64,000 nucleotides of DNA from Xenorhabdus lircayensis (GCF_016306625.1 NZ_JACOII010000006.1:92240-156239); one strand, 5' to 3'; numbered from the stretch's first letter, positions 23,170-33,133 are shown. Made by a program: numbers and translations. Notes: generated by a model not told the origin, from the sequence alone.

Positions 23170-23198
23170 GCCAGATCAGCAAAATATAGTGATCTGGC
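23170..23198 (-). terminator. Terminator of fnr
   Basis: GCCAGATC and GATCTGGC form an 8-bp stem; on the - strand it is followed by GTTCTTTT. It lies 18 bases after the fnr stop. Confidence 0.7.
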
Positions 23199-23215
23199 TT
23201 AAAATTTAGATAACG

Positions 23216-23971
23216 TTAGGACACATTAGCGGGAGTTTTACCTGCCAATTGAGTCAACTTATCCATATCTTCGACTGCGATATACTTACCTTTGACCGCC
23301 AAAATGCCATTTTTCTGGAAACGGCCAAGTAGACGACTAATTGTCTCAACAGTCAAACCGAGGTAATTGCCGATATCGCCGCGGGTCATGGTCAGGCGGA
23401 ATTCACGGGGTGAAAAGCCTCGTTGTGCAAAACGGCGTGACAAATTATAGATAAACGCAGCCAGCCTTTCTTCTGCGTTCTTTTTGGATAGCAACAGGAT
23501 CATTTCCTGATCACCTTTAATTTCCCCACTCATCAAACGCATCATTTGCTGACGGAGATTAGGCATTTTCCCAGAAAGGTCATCCAGTGTTTCAAATGGA
23601 ATTTCACATACCATTGACGTTTCCAAAGCCTGGGCAAAACTTGGATGCTCAGTGTTAATGATGGCATCAAATCCAACTAAATCACCAGCAAGGTGAAAAC
23701 CGGTAATTTGTTCGTCGCCTTCCTCAGTAATAGTATAGCTTTTGATCGTCCCAGAACGGATAGCATAGAGTGATTTCAATACATCACCAGCCTTAAACAA
23801 CGTTTGACCTTTCTGGATGGGTTTCTTACGCTCGATGATATTATCAAGCTGATCAAGCTCATGTTCATTTAAGGTGAAAGGAATGCAGAGCTGGCTAATG
23901 CTACAATCCTGACAATGGATTGCGCAACCACCAGATTGAATCCGACGAATAATACGTTTTTCCGGGATCAT
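23216..23971 (-). CDS. fnr: Anaerobic regulator FNR
   Basis: 251 residues, near-identical in layout to E. coli FNR. The N-terminus [16 protein letters not shown] carries the cluster Cys residues 16, 20, 23 and 29 ([14 protein letters not shown]), and the fourth iron-sulfur ligand is in the conserved segment TSMVCEIPF near 122. The cAMP-receptor-like beta roll is followed by a Crp-type helix-turn-helix ending with [16 protein letters not shown], the recognition helix. It senses oxygen through its [4Fe-4S] cluster and switches on anaerobic respiration. The gene is transcribed away from a DmsC-like membrane anchor gene, a plausible FNR target. Confidence 0.98.
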   Translation of the reverse strand: MIPEKRIIRRIQSGGCAIHCQDCSISQLCIPFTLNEHELDQLDNIIERKKPIQKGQTLFKAGDVLKSLYAIRSGTIKSYTITEEGDEQITGFHLAGDLVGFDAIINTEHPSFAQALETSMVCEIPFETLDDLSGKMPNLRQQMMRLMSGEIKGDQEMILLLSKKNAEERLAAFIYNLSRRFAQRGFSPREFRLTMTRGDIGNYLGLTVETISRLLGRFQKNGILAVKGKYIAVEDMDKLTQLAGKTPANVS

Positions 23972-24239
23972 AGGGAATGCTCATTAGAAGTGATTGATAT
24001 GCGTAAATTTAACATATTTAGGTAGCTCTGATAAGAGCTAGATACACCCATTAATCACGGTATTTATCATCATCACTAGCGAAAAAAAATGAAATTTTTT
24101 TGGGATTAACGACGAACTTGCGTAAAATTTTAGCCACTCAATATAACATCTCAATCAAACTGAAATTGAATTAATAATATATGGATTTAATACGCGTCGA
24201 TGATGTAGTTTGGTTACAGATAAATGGAATAGGGTTGAC

Positions 24240-25136
24240 ATGAGTGAATGGTTGTTGATTGCATTTACAATGATAGTACAAAGCTCAGTGGGACTTGTAC
24301 TGATGAGCGTACTTTATATTTACTGGTTTAAGCACGAATTAAACACATGGCAACATTCAGTGACTATTCTTGTGCAAAAAATCTTACTAAGAGCATTATT
24401 AGTAAGTAGCATGCTGGCCGGGATAGGGCTAGTCGCCTCTCTGAACATTTTGGAATATCCATTTAGTGTTTATCACTCATTGCGTAATGTTATGCAGGAA
24501 TGGGTAAACATAGAAACGGCCTTTGCTGCTATCTACTTTGGGTTGCTTATCTTATATACACTTTTGTTTGTGATTACAAAGCGAGCGAATGTTTATATTA
24601 TGATGGTGATTGGCGTCATTGGTTTAATCAACCTCCACTATATGGCAATTATTTACGTTAATAGTGCCATGATCACATGGACAAACATTAATACCTATTT
24701 TTTGTTCTATGGTGCGGTATTTACGTTAGGGCCTGCATTGGCGTTATTGTTTATCGGCTGTCCGTTAAGAAAATACATTCGAGGAAAATTACCTACCAAA
24801 TTGGTGATGGCAGCTCTACTTGTGGTTTTTATTAGTGTAACAGTGCGGTTGATTGAACATCCTGCCTATATGGAGTGGTTAGCGGAAGCCACAATAGTTA
24901 ATGACAATATTATTTTCCCACATCAAGCTGAACTGAATATCAAAAGTGCTTTTGGATTGAGAATGATCTCATGGTGTTTATATATTATTGCAATGGCAAT
25001 CTGGACTTATGCCTTATGGAAAGCAAGGGATATCCTGTTGATTTATAATAATTATTCTATTCTTGTTGGTGTAATCCTCATGTTCATAGCAGAATTGATT
25101 AATCAATATACATTTTTTATTGTGTGCAACGTCTGA
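24240..25136 (+). CDS. DmsC-like membrane anchor protein (orphan)
   Basis: About 298 residues and eight or so hydrophobic helices, resembling the DmsC family that anchors DMSO/molybdopterin reductases to the inner membrane and oxidises menaquinol. ATG 24240 (MSEWLLIAFT) is chosen over an earlier frame opening at 24210 because AGGG lies five bases before it and DmsC proteins begin this way. No DmsA or DmsB gene adjoins it, so the catalytic partners must be elsewhere or lost. It is divergent from fnr, sharing a 270-bp AT-rich control region. Family match is from overall pattern (SEWxLIAFT start, paired helices), so the specific substrate is unknown. Confidence 0.8.
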   Translation: MSEWLLIAFTMIVQSSVGLVLMSVLYIYWFKHELNTWQHSVTILVQKILLRALLVSSMLAGIGLVASLNILEYPFSVYHSLRNVMQEWVNIETAFAAIYFGLLILYTLLFVITKRANVYIMMVIGVIGLINLHYMAIIYVNSAMITWTNINTYFLFYGAVFTLGPALALLFIGCPLRKYIRGKLPTKLVMAALLVVFISVTVRLIEHPAYMEWLAEATIVNDNIIFPHQAELNIKSAFGLRMISWCLYIIAMAIWTYALWKARDILLIYNNYSILVGVILMFIAELINQYTFFIVCNV

Positions 25137-25604
25137 TAGATAACTCATACTACCTCAGTTGATTATCCTGTTCTTTTCGTTTCACATATCCACATAACAG
25201 AAAACGTGACGTGGTCACGTTTTCTGTTATGTGCGAGCATGTTGTACGTGAATATCATTATTTTTATAGTTTCATATAGAAATATTCCCAATTCAGTATT
25301 ATGAGATATTCTTCTCATTTCTTTGTGGTAGCGCACAAATTTAAAGTTAATTATTAATTTATTATTAATATTCTAGTAACTATGTTTTATATCTATAAAA
25401 ATAGATTGTTCTAACATATGTTGCAGAATGTTTTTTATGCGCAGATCGAAAAATAAACAATTTATTTTCAATCGGTTATTGTGTGCTTTTTATCATCATC
25501 ACAATGATTCTGTCGTTACATAGAAAATAAAAAAATATTATTAATAAGTTTATAAATTTCACTTTACTACAAAACACAAAAGATCCTTTAAAAGGTTGCG
25601 TGAT
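25137..25604. promoter_or_regulatory. 468-bp AT-rich control region before the decarboxylase
   Basis: Holds the long palindrome at 25191-25233 (listed) and a perfect short inverted repeat TTTGTG-N6-CACAAA at 25322-25339. The rest is very AT-rich. The downstream gene stands alone, so its promoter must be here; no single -35/-10 pair stands out clearly. Confidence 0.5.
25191..25233. repeat. 43-bp perfect palindrome (20-bp arms, 3-base loop)
   Basis: CACATAACAGAAAACGTGAC is followed by GTG and then its exact reverse complement. No T tract follows in either direction, so it is longer and cleaner than a usual terminator. It lies 55 bases after the DmsC-like gene. Confidence 0.9.
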
Positions 25605-27554
25605 ATGACTAAGCCACTTCATCCGAATTTAAATGTAGATGCGTTGTTTTTAGGTCCAAAATCAGAGAATGCTGTTTTTTTTAGAGAAATGATGGACTAT
25701 GCAGTTAGCGAACATATGCACTGGCGCTCAGGTTTTCATCCCGGAGATTCAGCCTTGATCACATCAGTTGATCGTTATGAACATAACTACAGAGAAACCC
25801 TTTATCGGACAGAAGGGATCTTAAATCAGCTATCAGCAAAACTGAAAAATACTTCAATTCCTTTTTTCTCCCCCCGTTATCTTGGCCACATTAACAGTGA
25901 TACCTTGATGGTTTCTAATCTTGCCTACGTCATGGCCATGATGTACAACCCGAATAACTGTAGTTATGAAGCGTCTCCCACAACTACAGAGCTAGAACTT
26001 GAATCGGGATTGGATCTCTGCCGCATGTTTGGTTATGACCCTCAGCAATCTTGGGGACACATTACTTCTGGCGGAACAGTGGCTAACTATGAAGGATTAT
26101 GGGTTGCCAGGAATTTAAAAACATTATCTTTTGCAATATCTCAGCACCCTAGAGCGAAAGATTTGGTCAGTCATAAAACGCCTAAGCAATTGATGAATAT
26201 GCCAACGGCTGAAGTTCTGGATTTAATCAGTGAGCTACAACAACGCGGAATATTTGAAGAAATACGCGATATGACGTGCCGAGGCACTGGAGTTAAACCG
26301 GAAACATTAGGCAAACTACTGGTTCCACAATCCAAACATTACTCCTGGATGAAAGCGGCAGATATTTTCGGTATTGGTCAGGAAAACATCATTCCATTGC
26401 CTGTTAATGAAAACTATCAAACTGACGTTACCCAAATGCGCAAAATCACCTTTGACTTAATTGAACAAGGCGAATCAATTTTAGCGATGATTGCCGTGGT
26501 GGGAACGACTGAAGTTGGAGCGATTGATCGGATTGATGAAGTTATTGCATTGAGGCAGGAGTGTGAGGAGCGTTATGGCGAGTCATTCTATATCCATGTT
26601 GATGCTGCTTATGCGGGATACGCTTGTGCCATGCTCCTTAATGAGCAAGGAGAATTTGTAGAATATGATGAGCTGGCTAGTCATCATCGTTCGATGGGAA
26701 TTATGTCGGAAAACATCAGCTGGCCAAAACCCGAAGTTTATAAAAGTTTCAAGGCATTGAAAGAAGTTGATTCGATTACCGTTGACCCACATAAAGTTGG
26801 CTTTATTCAATATACTGCTGGTGCCATCTGCATGAAAGACAAACGCATTCTCGATTTGATCTCTTCCCGTGCAGCTTATGTCTTTGAAGAACACAATGAT
26901 CAAACGAATTCTGCTGCCAGAAATCGGGGAATGCTTGGTTCATCTATCATGGAAGGTTCAAAAGCGGGAGCAACGGCGGCAGCGCTTTGGGCGGCTCATC
27001 GCTTATTACCTCTAAATATCAGTGGCTATGGAAAAGTGATTGCTGCTGGTATCGTCACAGCACAACGATTGTTGAATAAGCTGGCAAACTTGCCGCCAAT
27101 AGAAGTAGGTAAGCACCGATTTGAAGCGCATATCATGCCATCCCCTGATTTCCATATGATCAATTTTACATTCAAAGAAATCGGTAACGAAAATCTAAAC
27201 AACCATAATGCCCTCAACAAGCGGCTCTATGAACTTTGCTCATATTCAACAGGACGTGCTTATACCAACGATTTTCTCACATCATCAACGACCCTGGATT
27301 ACAAAGAGTATGGTGATACACCATGGCACTATGCGGAGAAATGTGGTTTTAGTCGTAGCGAATGGGAAAAAGTTCGTCGTATCTATGTATTACGAGCGGC
27401 GGTAATGACTTACTGTTTACGTAATGAAGAACACTTTGAAGAGTTCTGGCAGCAGCTTCAAACTATTTTTGTTAAGAAATTGAATCAGCTGGTTGATGAG
27501 GAAGAGAAAAAAGCATGGCTGATATCGGGTATTGATGTACCATTTATTGGTTAA
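25605..27554 (+). CDS. PLP-dependent aromatic amino-acid decarboxylase (group II, tyrosine-decarboxylase-like)
   Basis: 649 residues, as long as bacterial tyrosine decarboxylases (about 620) and longer than plant/animal AADCs. ATG 25605 is preferred over a TTG at 25596 because AAAGG lies nine bases before it. Key motifs: FFSPRYLGHINSDTL near 85, SGGTVANYEGLW near 155, IHVDAAYAGYA near 330 and VDPHKVGFIQY near 390 with the PLP lysine. It should convert Tyr, Phe or Trp into the amine in the cytosol. In rhabdopeptide/xenortide producers the peptide is capped with such amines, so this gene about 8 kb downstream is a good candidate supplier; this is inference. The gene is monocistronic with a clear terminator after it. 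A glutamate or other substrate is possible but less likely from overall resemblance. Confidence 0.9.
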   Translation: MTKPLHPNLNVDALFLGPKSENAVFFREMMDYAVSEHMHWRSGFHPGDSALITSVDRYEHNYRETLYRTEGILNQLSAKLKNTSIPFFSPRYLGHINSDTLMVSNLAYVMAMMYNPNNCSYEASPTTTELELESGLDLCRMFGYDPQQSWGHITSGGTVANYEGLWVARNLKTLSFAISQHPRAKDLVSHKTPKQLMNMPTAEVLDLISELQQRGIFEEIRDMTCRGTGVKPETLGKLLVPQSKHYSWMKAADIFGIGQENIIPLPVNENYQTDVTQMRKITFDLIEQGESILAMIAVVGTTEVGAIDRIDEVIALRQECEERYGESFYIHVDAAYAGYACAMLLNEQGEFVEYDELASHHRSMGIMSENISWPKPEVYKSFKALKEVDSITVDPHKVGFIQYTAGAICMKDKRILDLISSRAAYVFEEHNDQTNSAARNRGMLGSSIMEGSKAGATAAALWAAHRLLPLNISGYGKVIAAGIVTAQRLLNKLANLPPIEVGKHRFEAHIMPSPDFHMINFTFKEIGNENLNNHNALNKRLYELCSYSTGRAYTNDFLTSSTTLDYKEYGDTPWHYAEKCGFSRSEWEKVRRIYVLRAAVMTYCLRNEEHFEEFWQQLQTIFVKKLNQLVDEEEKKAWLISGIDVPFIG

Positions 27555-27620
27555 TAAATGGAAGTTTGCATATTAAGCGCTTGGATGTTAATTGATTAAA
27601 ATATAGATACCAATTACTAA

Positions 27621-27650
27621 AAGGCTTGGGGTAATTCCCAAGCCTTTTTT
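27621..27650 (+). terminator. Terminator of decarboxylase gene
   Basis: AAGGCTTGGG and CCCAAGCCTT form a 10-bp stem followed by TTTT, 66 bases after the stop. Confidence 0.92.
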
Positions 27651-27743
27651 GTTATCTTGTTGGGCTTCACGACCAGAATAGATATATCTGTTTTCTTTAG
27701 CATTAAAGTTGATTGGCATATGGATAACTTTATAGCTGTTTTT

Positions 27744-28358
27744 TCAATTAGCGATAGGGATCACACCCAAAGAAACGCCCAATCCCATCAAAATAACGCC
27801 AATGACTCGATTGAGCATGGTTTGTTTTTCTAACATTGCAGCTCTGAGTTTATGGTGAGAAAAAAAGATAGCAACACCAATAAACCAGAGCAGATGCATA
27901 AGGGACATAAAAATTCCATAACCAACTTGTAAACCGATGCTGGTTGATGATGAAATAATCTGAGTAAATGTACTGACAACAAAAAGCGTTGCTTTGGGAT
28001 TTAAGACATTTGTCAGAAAACCTGTTCTAAACACGGTAATTGAGGCATTTTTTGTTGAGTTAATATCAACATCAATTTCCGTTTTTGATGTAATTGTCTT
28101 GTAGCCAATGTAGATAAGATAAATCGCTCCCGCAATTTTTATGGTGAGCAATATATTGGGGGAATGTGCAATCAGAATACCAATGCCAAGAATAGTATAA
28201 GCAACATGCACCAATATACCTGATGCGATCCCAAAGGCTGCCAGTATGCCTGCCCGTCGGCCATAAAGATAACTATTACGGGTGATCATCGCAAAGTCAG
28301 CCCCTGGGCTGATGACGGCAAGAATGGTAATAATGGCTACTGCGATTAATTCTGTCAT
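27744..28358 (-). CDS. LysE/RhtB-family amino-acid exporter
   Basis: 204 residues, the standard length, with six hydrophobic segments. The N-terminus holds the family signature PGADFAMITRNSYLYGRRAGILAA (shown split: PGADFAMITRN, YGRRAGILAA), and LNPKATLFV sits near 120. These inner-membrane proteins export amino acids or their derivatives. It is transcribed divergently from a LysR-type regulator, 121 bp away, the usual arrangement for a LysG/LysE-type pair in which the regulator senses the exported amino acid. The specific substrate cannot be told from sequence. Confidence 0.92.
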   Translation of the reverse strand: MTELIAVAIITILAVISPGADFAMITRNSYLYGRRAGILAAFGIASGILVHVAYTILGIGILIAHSPNILLTIKIAGAIYLIYIGYKTITSKTEIDVDINSTKNASITVFRTGFLTNVLNPKATLFVVSTFTQIISSSTSIGLQVGYGIFMSLMHLLWFIGVAIFFSHHKLRAAMLEKQTMLNRVIGVILMGLGVSLGVIPIAN

Positions 28359-28479
28359 TATGTCCTCTGATCATCGTTCGTCATATTTTGATAACTTATT
28401 CTCTTGATTTTTTTGACGAAAGAATAACGATTAATTTACGCTAGAATGATTGAGAAAAAATCAACGATAAAGGATTGTA

Positions 28480-29394
28480 ATGAAAAATCTCCCTTCACTG
28501 AATTCATTGCGAGTGTTTGAAGCCGCAGCTCGTTACCAAAGTTTAGTCAAAGCAGCTGAAGAGTTATTTGTGACACAAGGAGCCGTGAGTCGTCAGATCC
28601 GACAGTTAGAAACTGCTTTGGACGTTGTATTGTTCGAACGCAGAAACCGAGGAATTTTTTTGACCCCGGCAGGCGAAAAACTCAAACAAGCCTGCCAACA
28701 AGCATTTGGGCTTCTAACATTAACAATTGATGAACTCCAGCAGACCTCGCAAATAACGCCGTTAATTGTTTCTTGTGAACCTACAATTATGATGAAATGG
28801 CTCATTCCCAAATTGATGATATTTAAAACAAATCATCCTGATATCGAAATCCATTTAGTCTCCGGTGGTGGTCATATCGATTTTTCACGAAATTCGGTGA
28901 ACTTAGCCATTCGTCGCAATGATTTTATCTGGAATAATCGTTATGTTGCTGAACGATTGGGAAGAGAGTGGATAGGGCCGATTTGTTTACCGGATGCAGA
29001 AAATCGAGTCATCACGCATCAACCACTGGCTTTATTGCATACACATACTCGCCCTGATGCGTGGAATGATTGGATGTCAGGCAACAAGCAGATTATTCAA
29101 AAGCAGCATGAACACTGGTTTGAACACTTTTATATTTTATTGGAAGCGGTGATGGCCGGGCACGGTGTCGGGATAAGTTCCATATACATGATTGAGCAAG
29201 AGCTGCGTAATAAGCGAGTAAGTGCACCTTACGGTTTCATTCCAGATGGTTCAGCGTATTACCTGATATCACCTGATGTTTTTGCAGCCAATACACCGCA
29301 GACTATCTTTCTTGAATGGCTAAAAAAAGCATTCCATGAAACTCATTCACAACTCGCTGATCTTTGTCACCATCATTTTACCGGCCTTGGCTAA
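28480..29394 (+). CDS. LysR-type regulator, GcvA-like
   Basis: 304 residues. N-terminal winged helix-turn-helix at 1-60 (LPSLNSLRVFEAAARYQSLV, then AAEELFVTQGAVSRQIRQLE) and a LysR substrate-binding domain thereafter, with WLIPKL near 107. The phrase NSLRVFEAAARY and overall shape match the GcvA subgroup. Likely controls the divergent LysE-type exporter through the 121-bp spacer, which contains the paired ATCATCGTTCG/AACGATAAAG-like sequences but no operator I can define. Its last 17 bases overlap the 3' end of the convergent MFS gene. Confidence 0.93.
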   Translation: MKNLPSLNSLRVFEAAARYQSLVKAAEELFVTQGAVSRQIRQLETALDVVLFERRNRGIFLTPAGEKLKQACQQAFGLLTLTIDELQQTSQITPLIVSCEPTIMMKWLIPKLMIFKTNHPDIEIHLVSGGGHIDFSRNSVNLAIRRNDFIWNNRYVAERLGREWIGPICLPDAENRVITHQPLALLHTHTRPDAWNDWMSGNKQIIQKQHEHWFEHFYILLEAVMAGHGVGISSIYMIEQELRNKRVSAPYGFIPDGSAYYLISPDVFAANTPQTIFLEWLKKAFHETHSQLADLCHHHFTGLG

Positions 29395-30547
29395 GTGACG
29401 GTGTCACCAAAAGGTCTTTTAGTGTCAGTCCGATTCCCATGATTAAACAGTTCCCCAGTATTATCATTGTTACTGCAACGCTATGTTGTGTCAGCAGCAT
29501 GGTAGCGATAGGGAGTAAAAATAAGATTGTCAGATTGTTCAAACTTTCTGAAACTGCCAATATTTGTCCTTTATCCTGTTTCGCTCGATTTGCCAGAATA
29601 GAAGTGCTTATCGGGGCCGCAATGCCAAGTGCACATCCAAATAACATCAGGCAACTAAGGCTAAAGAGTAAGAACAGCGGCATTAACATAAATGCGGAAC
29701 TAGTCGCTAAAAGTAATACTATCGCCAGCAAAATAATCCATTCATCTCTGATATACAGACGTTTCACGATACTCACGGAGAGATTACCCAGACCAAGGCC
29801 GATGCCAAATGCCGAAACGGAGATACCAACCGCGCCCGTTCCCAAGTCATAATGTTGTCTCAGAACTTCTCCGGCCAACATAACAGTAGATACTGCCGTG
29901 CCATTCCAAAATCCCTTCGCAATAAGGGGACGCATTAAGTTTCCCTGACGTATCCATTGAAAAGTTATTGTTTGATGTTCTACTTTTCGAACACTAACCT
30001 GGGCTAAAATACGTTTTTTGCTTAAGAAAAAAAGTAAAAGACATCCTATTGCACTCACCAGAAATGGTATTTGCCAGTGAAATAACTCCGTCAAAACACC
30101 AGCCAAGACGGGGCCACCTGCAATACCCGCCGTCATACCGAGCATAACGATCCCCATTGCTGATGCTTGTTTGTGAAGTGGAAAAACTTCCGCAATTAAC
30201 GAAAAAACTGTAGGAATCAAGGCTGCGGAAGCAATGCCACCAAAAATACGCAATCCGAATGCAATCTCCAAATTGGGCGCAACTGTCAGTGCCAATCCAT
30301 CAAGTGAAAGAATCAGCAAGGATGCCAGCAACAATTTGCGTCGATTTATCCGATCAGACAACCAGCCGAATATAGGTGCGGCCAATGCGTAGGCGAGGGC
30401 ATAACTGGATATTAGCCAAGCTGTTTTGTCTGTTGTTGTTTTAAACGCTTCAGCCAATGGCTGAAGCATAGGCGATAACATAAATTCCATCGCCCCAACG
30501 AAAAATACAGCGAGTGACAAGATAGGCAAAATAATACGTGACGACAT
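29378..30547 (-). CDS. MFS transporter, DHA1 drug-efflux type
   Basis: 389 residues and 12 predicted membrane helices. The motif A loop between helices 2 and 3 is GWLSDRINRRKLLLAS, and motif C-like GMTAGIAGGPVLAG lies in helix 5, both marks of proton-driven drug antiporters. Starts at ATG 30547 after AGGAAG. It appears intact and stands alone. Arabinose/multidrug efflux proteins of this length are the nearest relatives; the substrate is unknown. Convergent with the GcvA-like regulator, with a 17-bp tail overlap. Confidence 0.92.
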   Translation of the reverse strand: MSSRIILPILSLAVFFVGAMEFMLSPMLQPLAEAFKTTTDKTAWLISSYALAYALAAPIFGWLSDRINRRKLLLASLLILSLDGLALTVAPNLEIAFGLRIFGGIASAALIPTVFSLIAEVFPLHKQASAMGIVMLGMTAGIAGGPVLAGVLTELFHWQIPFLVSAIGCLLLFFLSKKRILAQVSVRKVEHQTITFQWIRQGNLMRPLIAKGFWNGTAVSTVMLAGEVLRQHYDLGTGAVGISVSAFGIGLGLGNLSVSIVKRLYIRDEWIILLAIVLLLATSSAFMLMPLFLLFSLSCLMLFGCALGIAAPISTSILANRAKQDKGQILAVSESLNNLTILFLLPIATMLLTQHSVAVTMIILGNCLIMGIGLTLKDLLVTPSLSQGR

Positions 30548-30701
30548 ATTCAGCTTCCTTTAATAGAAATAGGATTAATGGGTATAAGTAGTTTTAACTG
30601 GTGGAATTTTCGGCAGTAATGTTTAATATTGATGAAATGATGGTATAGAGAAAAACAAGATATTCGGGAGAGATCTAAAATGATACTAAGGTTTATCAGA
30701 C

Positions 30702-31448
30702 ATGACAATTGATCGACTCTATCAGGATAGCAAATTAGCCCAATTTTATGATTTCGATAACGAATGGACGCCAGATTATGATTACTATATTGAGCTCGCA
30801 AAAAATGCACATGCCATTTTAGATCTTGGCTGTGGTACGGGAATGCTTACCAATAAAATTGCCCTAACTTATCCCGATAAAGTGATATTTGGCAGTGATC
30901 TTGCGGGCCCTATGCTTAATATTGCCCAATCCAAACCAGCGGGGTCACGAATTACGTGGATACAATCTGATGCTAAACAGTTGGCATTACCTCAGAAGTT
31001 TGACTTAATCATTCTATCCGGCCATGCCTTTCAAGTGTTTTTAACTCATCAAGATCGGGTCGCCGTACTGAAACGTATTCATGACCACTTGGCAGAAGGG
31101 GGAAAATGTATCTTTGATAGCCGTAACCCTTTAGTAAAGGAGTGGCTGACTTGGACAGCAACAGATTCTCAACGCGAGTTTTTCCACCCGACATTAGGCC
31201 CTATATTGGCATGGAATGATTTTCGAATCGACGATGATATCGTTACTTACGGCACTTATTACCAGATTTTAAATGATAAACAGGAGCATCAGGCATGTTC
31301 AGCAATTACATTTGCCAGCGTTGATGACATTCAGCAAGCACTCATTGAAGCAAACCTAATCGCGACAGATGTATTAGGCAACTGGCAAGGGGACGCCTAT
31401 CATGATCAGGCAGAAGAAATGATTTTTATTGCCAGAAAAAATGAGTGA
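30702..31448 (+). CDS. Class I SAM-dependent methyltransferase
   Basis: 248 residues. Motif I ILDLGCGTGML is near 43, the acidic residue of motif II is in IFGSDLAGPML, and motif IV reads FDLIILSGHAFQVF. This is the Methyltransf_25/11 fold seen in many small-molecule methyltransferases. ATG 30702 lies about ten bases after AAGG. It is divergent from the MFS pump by 154 bp, which could mean joint regulation, but no substrate can be inferred. A hairpin follows 17 bases after the stop. Confidence 0.9.
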   Translation: MTIDRLYQDSKLAQFYDFDNEWTPDYDYYIELAKNAHAILDLGCGTGMLTNKIALTYPDKVIFGSDLAGPMLNIAQSKPAGSRITWIQSDAKQLALPQKFDLIILSGHAFQVFLTHQDRVAVLKRIHDHLAEGGKCIFDSRNPLVKEWLTWTATDSQREFFHPTLGPILAWNDFRIDDDIVTYGTYYQILNDKQEHQACSAITFASVDDIQQALIEANLIATDVLGNWQGDAYHDQAEEMIFIARKNE

Positions 31449-31464
31449 AAAGATAAGGAAAAAC

Positions 31465-31488
31465 GGGATAGTGGTTTTCCACTATCCC
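31465..31488. terminator. Bidirectional terminator between methyltransferase and protease
   Basis: GGGATAGTGG and CCACTATCCC form a perfect 10-bp stem with a TTTT loop. On the - strand it is followed by GTTTTTCC, so it mainly serves the protease gene. Confidence 0.8.
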
Positions 31489-31520
31489 ACGTCTCAATTC
31501 ATTGTTTATTTTGTAAGTAT

Positions 31521-33023
31521 TTACTTAGTAGCAGCTGCTTCAATATCAAGTACATTAATCGGGCCGGCATTCCGTACCATATCTTCGCCATATGCACAAA
31601 CACGCCATGGAGCTTCAGATTTAGCCAGAATTACGGGTCTCCAGTAAAAGTTGTAATTTGTTTTATCGTCGCAATTAGTTGTCGCTTTAGGACCATATTT
31701 GATATGCACACTCGACACTTCATATGGACTGGATTCCGTAGTTATATACCACTTATCACTTCCATGATCATTCTTGTTTAAAGTGGGTTTTATTGATGGT
31801 GGAGTATTATCAATTTCCCGCAATATGACTGAAGCGTCTTTTGTATTTTGCCATTGGCCATTGTTATTCTGATTAATAACACAGAGCTTATAGATTCCAT
31901 CCTTCTCAGGAACTAGCAGGTTTTCCAGCGGGTTTTGGCTGGCAGGAACTGGAACACCATATCCAGCGTCATCTGCACAATCGACCTCACTGATTAACCC
32001 TGTTTTATATCGAATATTCTTGACGTTGGCCCCTTTTTTGATAATGACATCCCATTTTGCTTTCTCACCGTCAAAAGGATTAACACTTTGAGACACCCAA
32101 GATGCCCAAGGTGTACTTTTTTCCAAAATGTTACCACTATTATTCTCAAGTTTAGACAGATCTAGCTTATTATCCTTGGTTAGTGCATTAGCGATAGTAT
32201 CTACAGGAATGAAATAACTAGCACCTTCTTCTGGAACACCTTTATTGTTCTCAACAGTACAAGGCCTGTTGCCACCACAGCCAGTCATTTCTGGTGTTGT
32301 TGTTGTATTGAGTACCCCAATAACGTTTGTTTTACCTTTCTCAAAAACAGGGGAACCAGACGTTCCGCCGACGACACCAGCACAGTTAACTGAGAAAACC
32401 GGAGACCAAATCCACGGAGCGCCACCTTCATACAATAATGGTGATTTTCCGGTGATATTACACTCAGACTTTCTGAGATAAGCGTAATTGTAATCAACGC
32501 CTATTACAGGAATATGAGTCAGCACAATGGGTTGATGTTTCATATCAAGATTTTTCTTCAGCTTCAAAGGATGATAGCCTTTTTTAGCTAAATCACCATA
32601 AGTCGCATCCAATTGTAAGACCGCGATATCTTCGTTTTTCATCGTTGAATATAAAATACGGTTGATTTTTATTGGTGAAAAACTGTCTTTTTTATCAATG
32701 AAATAATCCGGGGTGTATTCCCAATTTTCAGCCGCTGGCTGATCAATGATCACGTCATTTGTGCTCACACCACTATTTACACAATGTCCTGCGGTTAGTA
32801 TCAATGCTGGCGTATCTTTACTCGATATATTTTCACCAGAAATCAAGGTCGCGGTACAGTGTGATCCTCCCATGAATTTACCTACGGTTCTGAATTTTTC
32901 AGCGCCGGGATCGGTTGATTTCATTAACGGAGCACCATTATCCTTTGCTGTCGCGAAAGGTAAAGCGTTTGAACCCGCTGAAATAGATAACAAACTGATT
33001 AATATAATTTTATTATAAGCCAC
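31521..33023 (-). CDS. Secreted trypsin-like serine protease
   Basis: 500 residues. Start is GTG at 33023 with AAGGAGG upstream. Residues 1-25 are a signal peptide (AYNKIILISLLSISAGSNA). The chymotrypsin-fold triad is visible: His in LTAGHCV near 77, Asp in EDIAVLQLD near 126, Ser in GGTSGSPVF near 221. The C-terminal half (about 300-500) resembles no named domain, has paired Cys residues and ends in a Trp-rich segment (NFYWRPVILAKSEAPW). It should be exported and may act on host proteins. It lies just upstream of the autotransporter protease's end on the same strand, with a terminator between, so they are neighbours but probably separately transcribed. Target is unknown. Confidence 0.88.
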   Translation of the reverse strand: MAYNKIILISLLSISAGSNALPFATAKDNGAPLMKSTDPGAEKFRTVGKFMGGSHCTATLISGENISSKDTPALILTAGHCVNSGVSTNDVIIDQPAAENWEYTPDYFIDKKDSFSPIKINRILYSTMKNEDIAVLQLDATYGDLAKKGYHPLKLKKNLDMKHQPIVLTHIPVIGVDYNYAYLRKSECNITGKSPLLYEGGAPWIWSPVFSVNCAGVVGGTSGSPVFEKGKTNVIGVLNTTTTPEMTGCGGNRPCTVENNKGVPEEGASYFIPVDTIANALTKDNKLDLSKLENNSGNILEKSTPWASWVSQSVNPFDGEKAKWDVIIKKGANVKNIRYKTGLISEVDCADDAGYGVPVPASQNPLENLLVPEKDGIYKLCVINQNNNGQWQNTKDASVILREIDNTPPSIKPTLNKNDHGSDKWYITTESSPYEVSSVHIKYGPKATTNCDDKTNYNFYWRPVILAKSEAPWRVCAYGEDMVRNAGPINVLDIEAAATK

Positions 33024-33133
33024 GATTTTCCTCCTTTGGATATATTAATGACTTAAATTCATTATTATATTTAATTATTATTCAGTGCTACCGAAGTGAT
33101 TTGTATTAAAGTAGATACAAACGCCCTAAAAAG

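Noticed and set aside
25322..25339. TTTGTG-N6-CACAAA as a CRP or FNR site before the decarboxylase
   Set aside because: CRP needs TGTGA-N6-TCACA and FNR needs TTGAT-N4-ATCAA; the spacing and core bases here fit neither.
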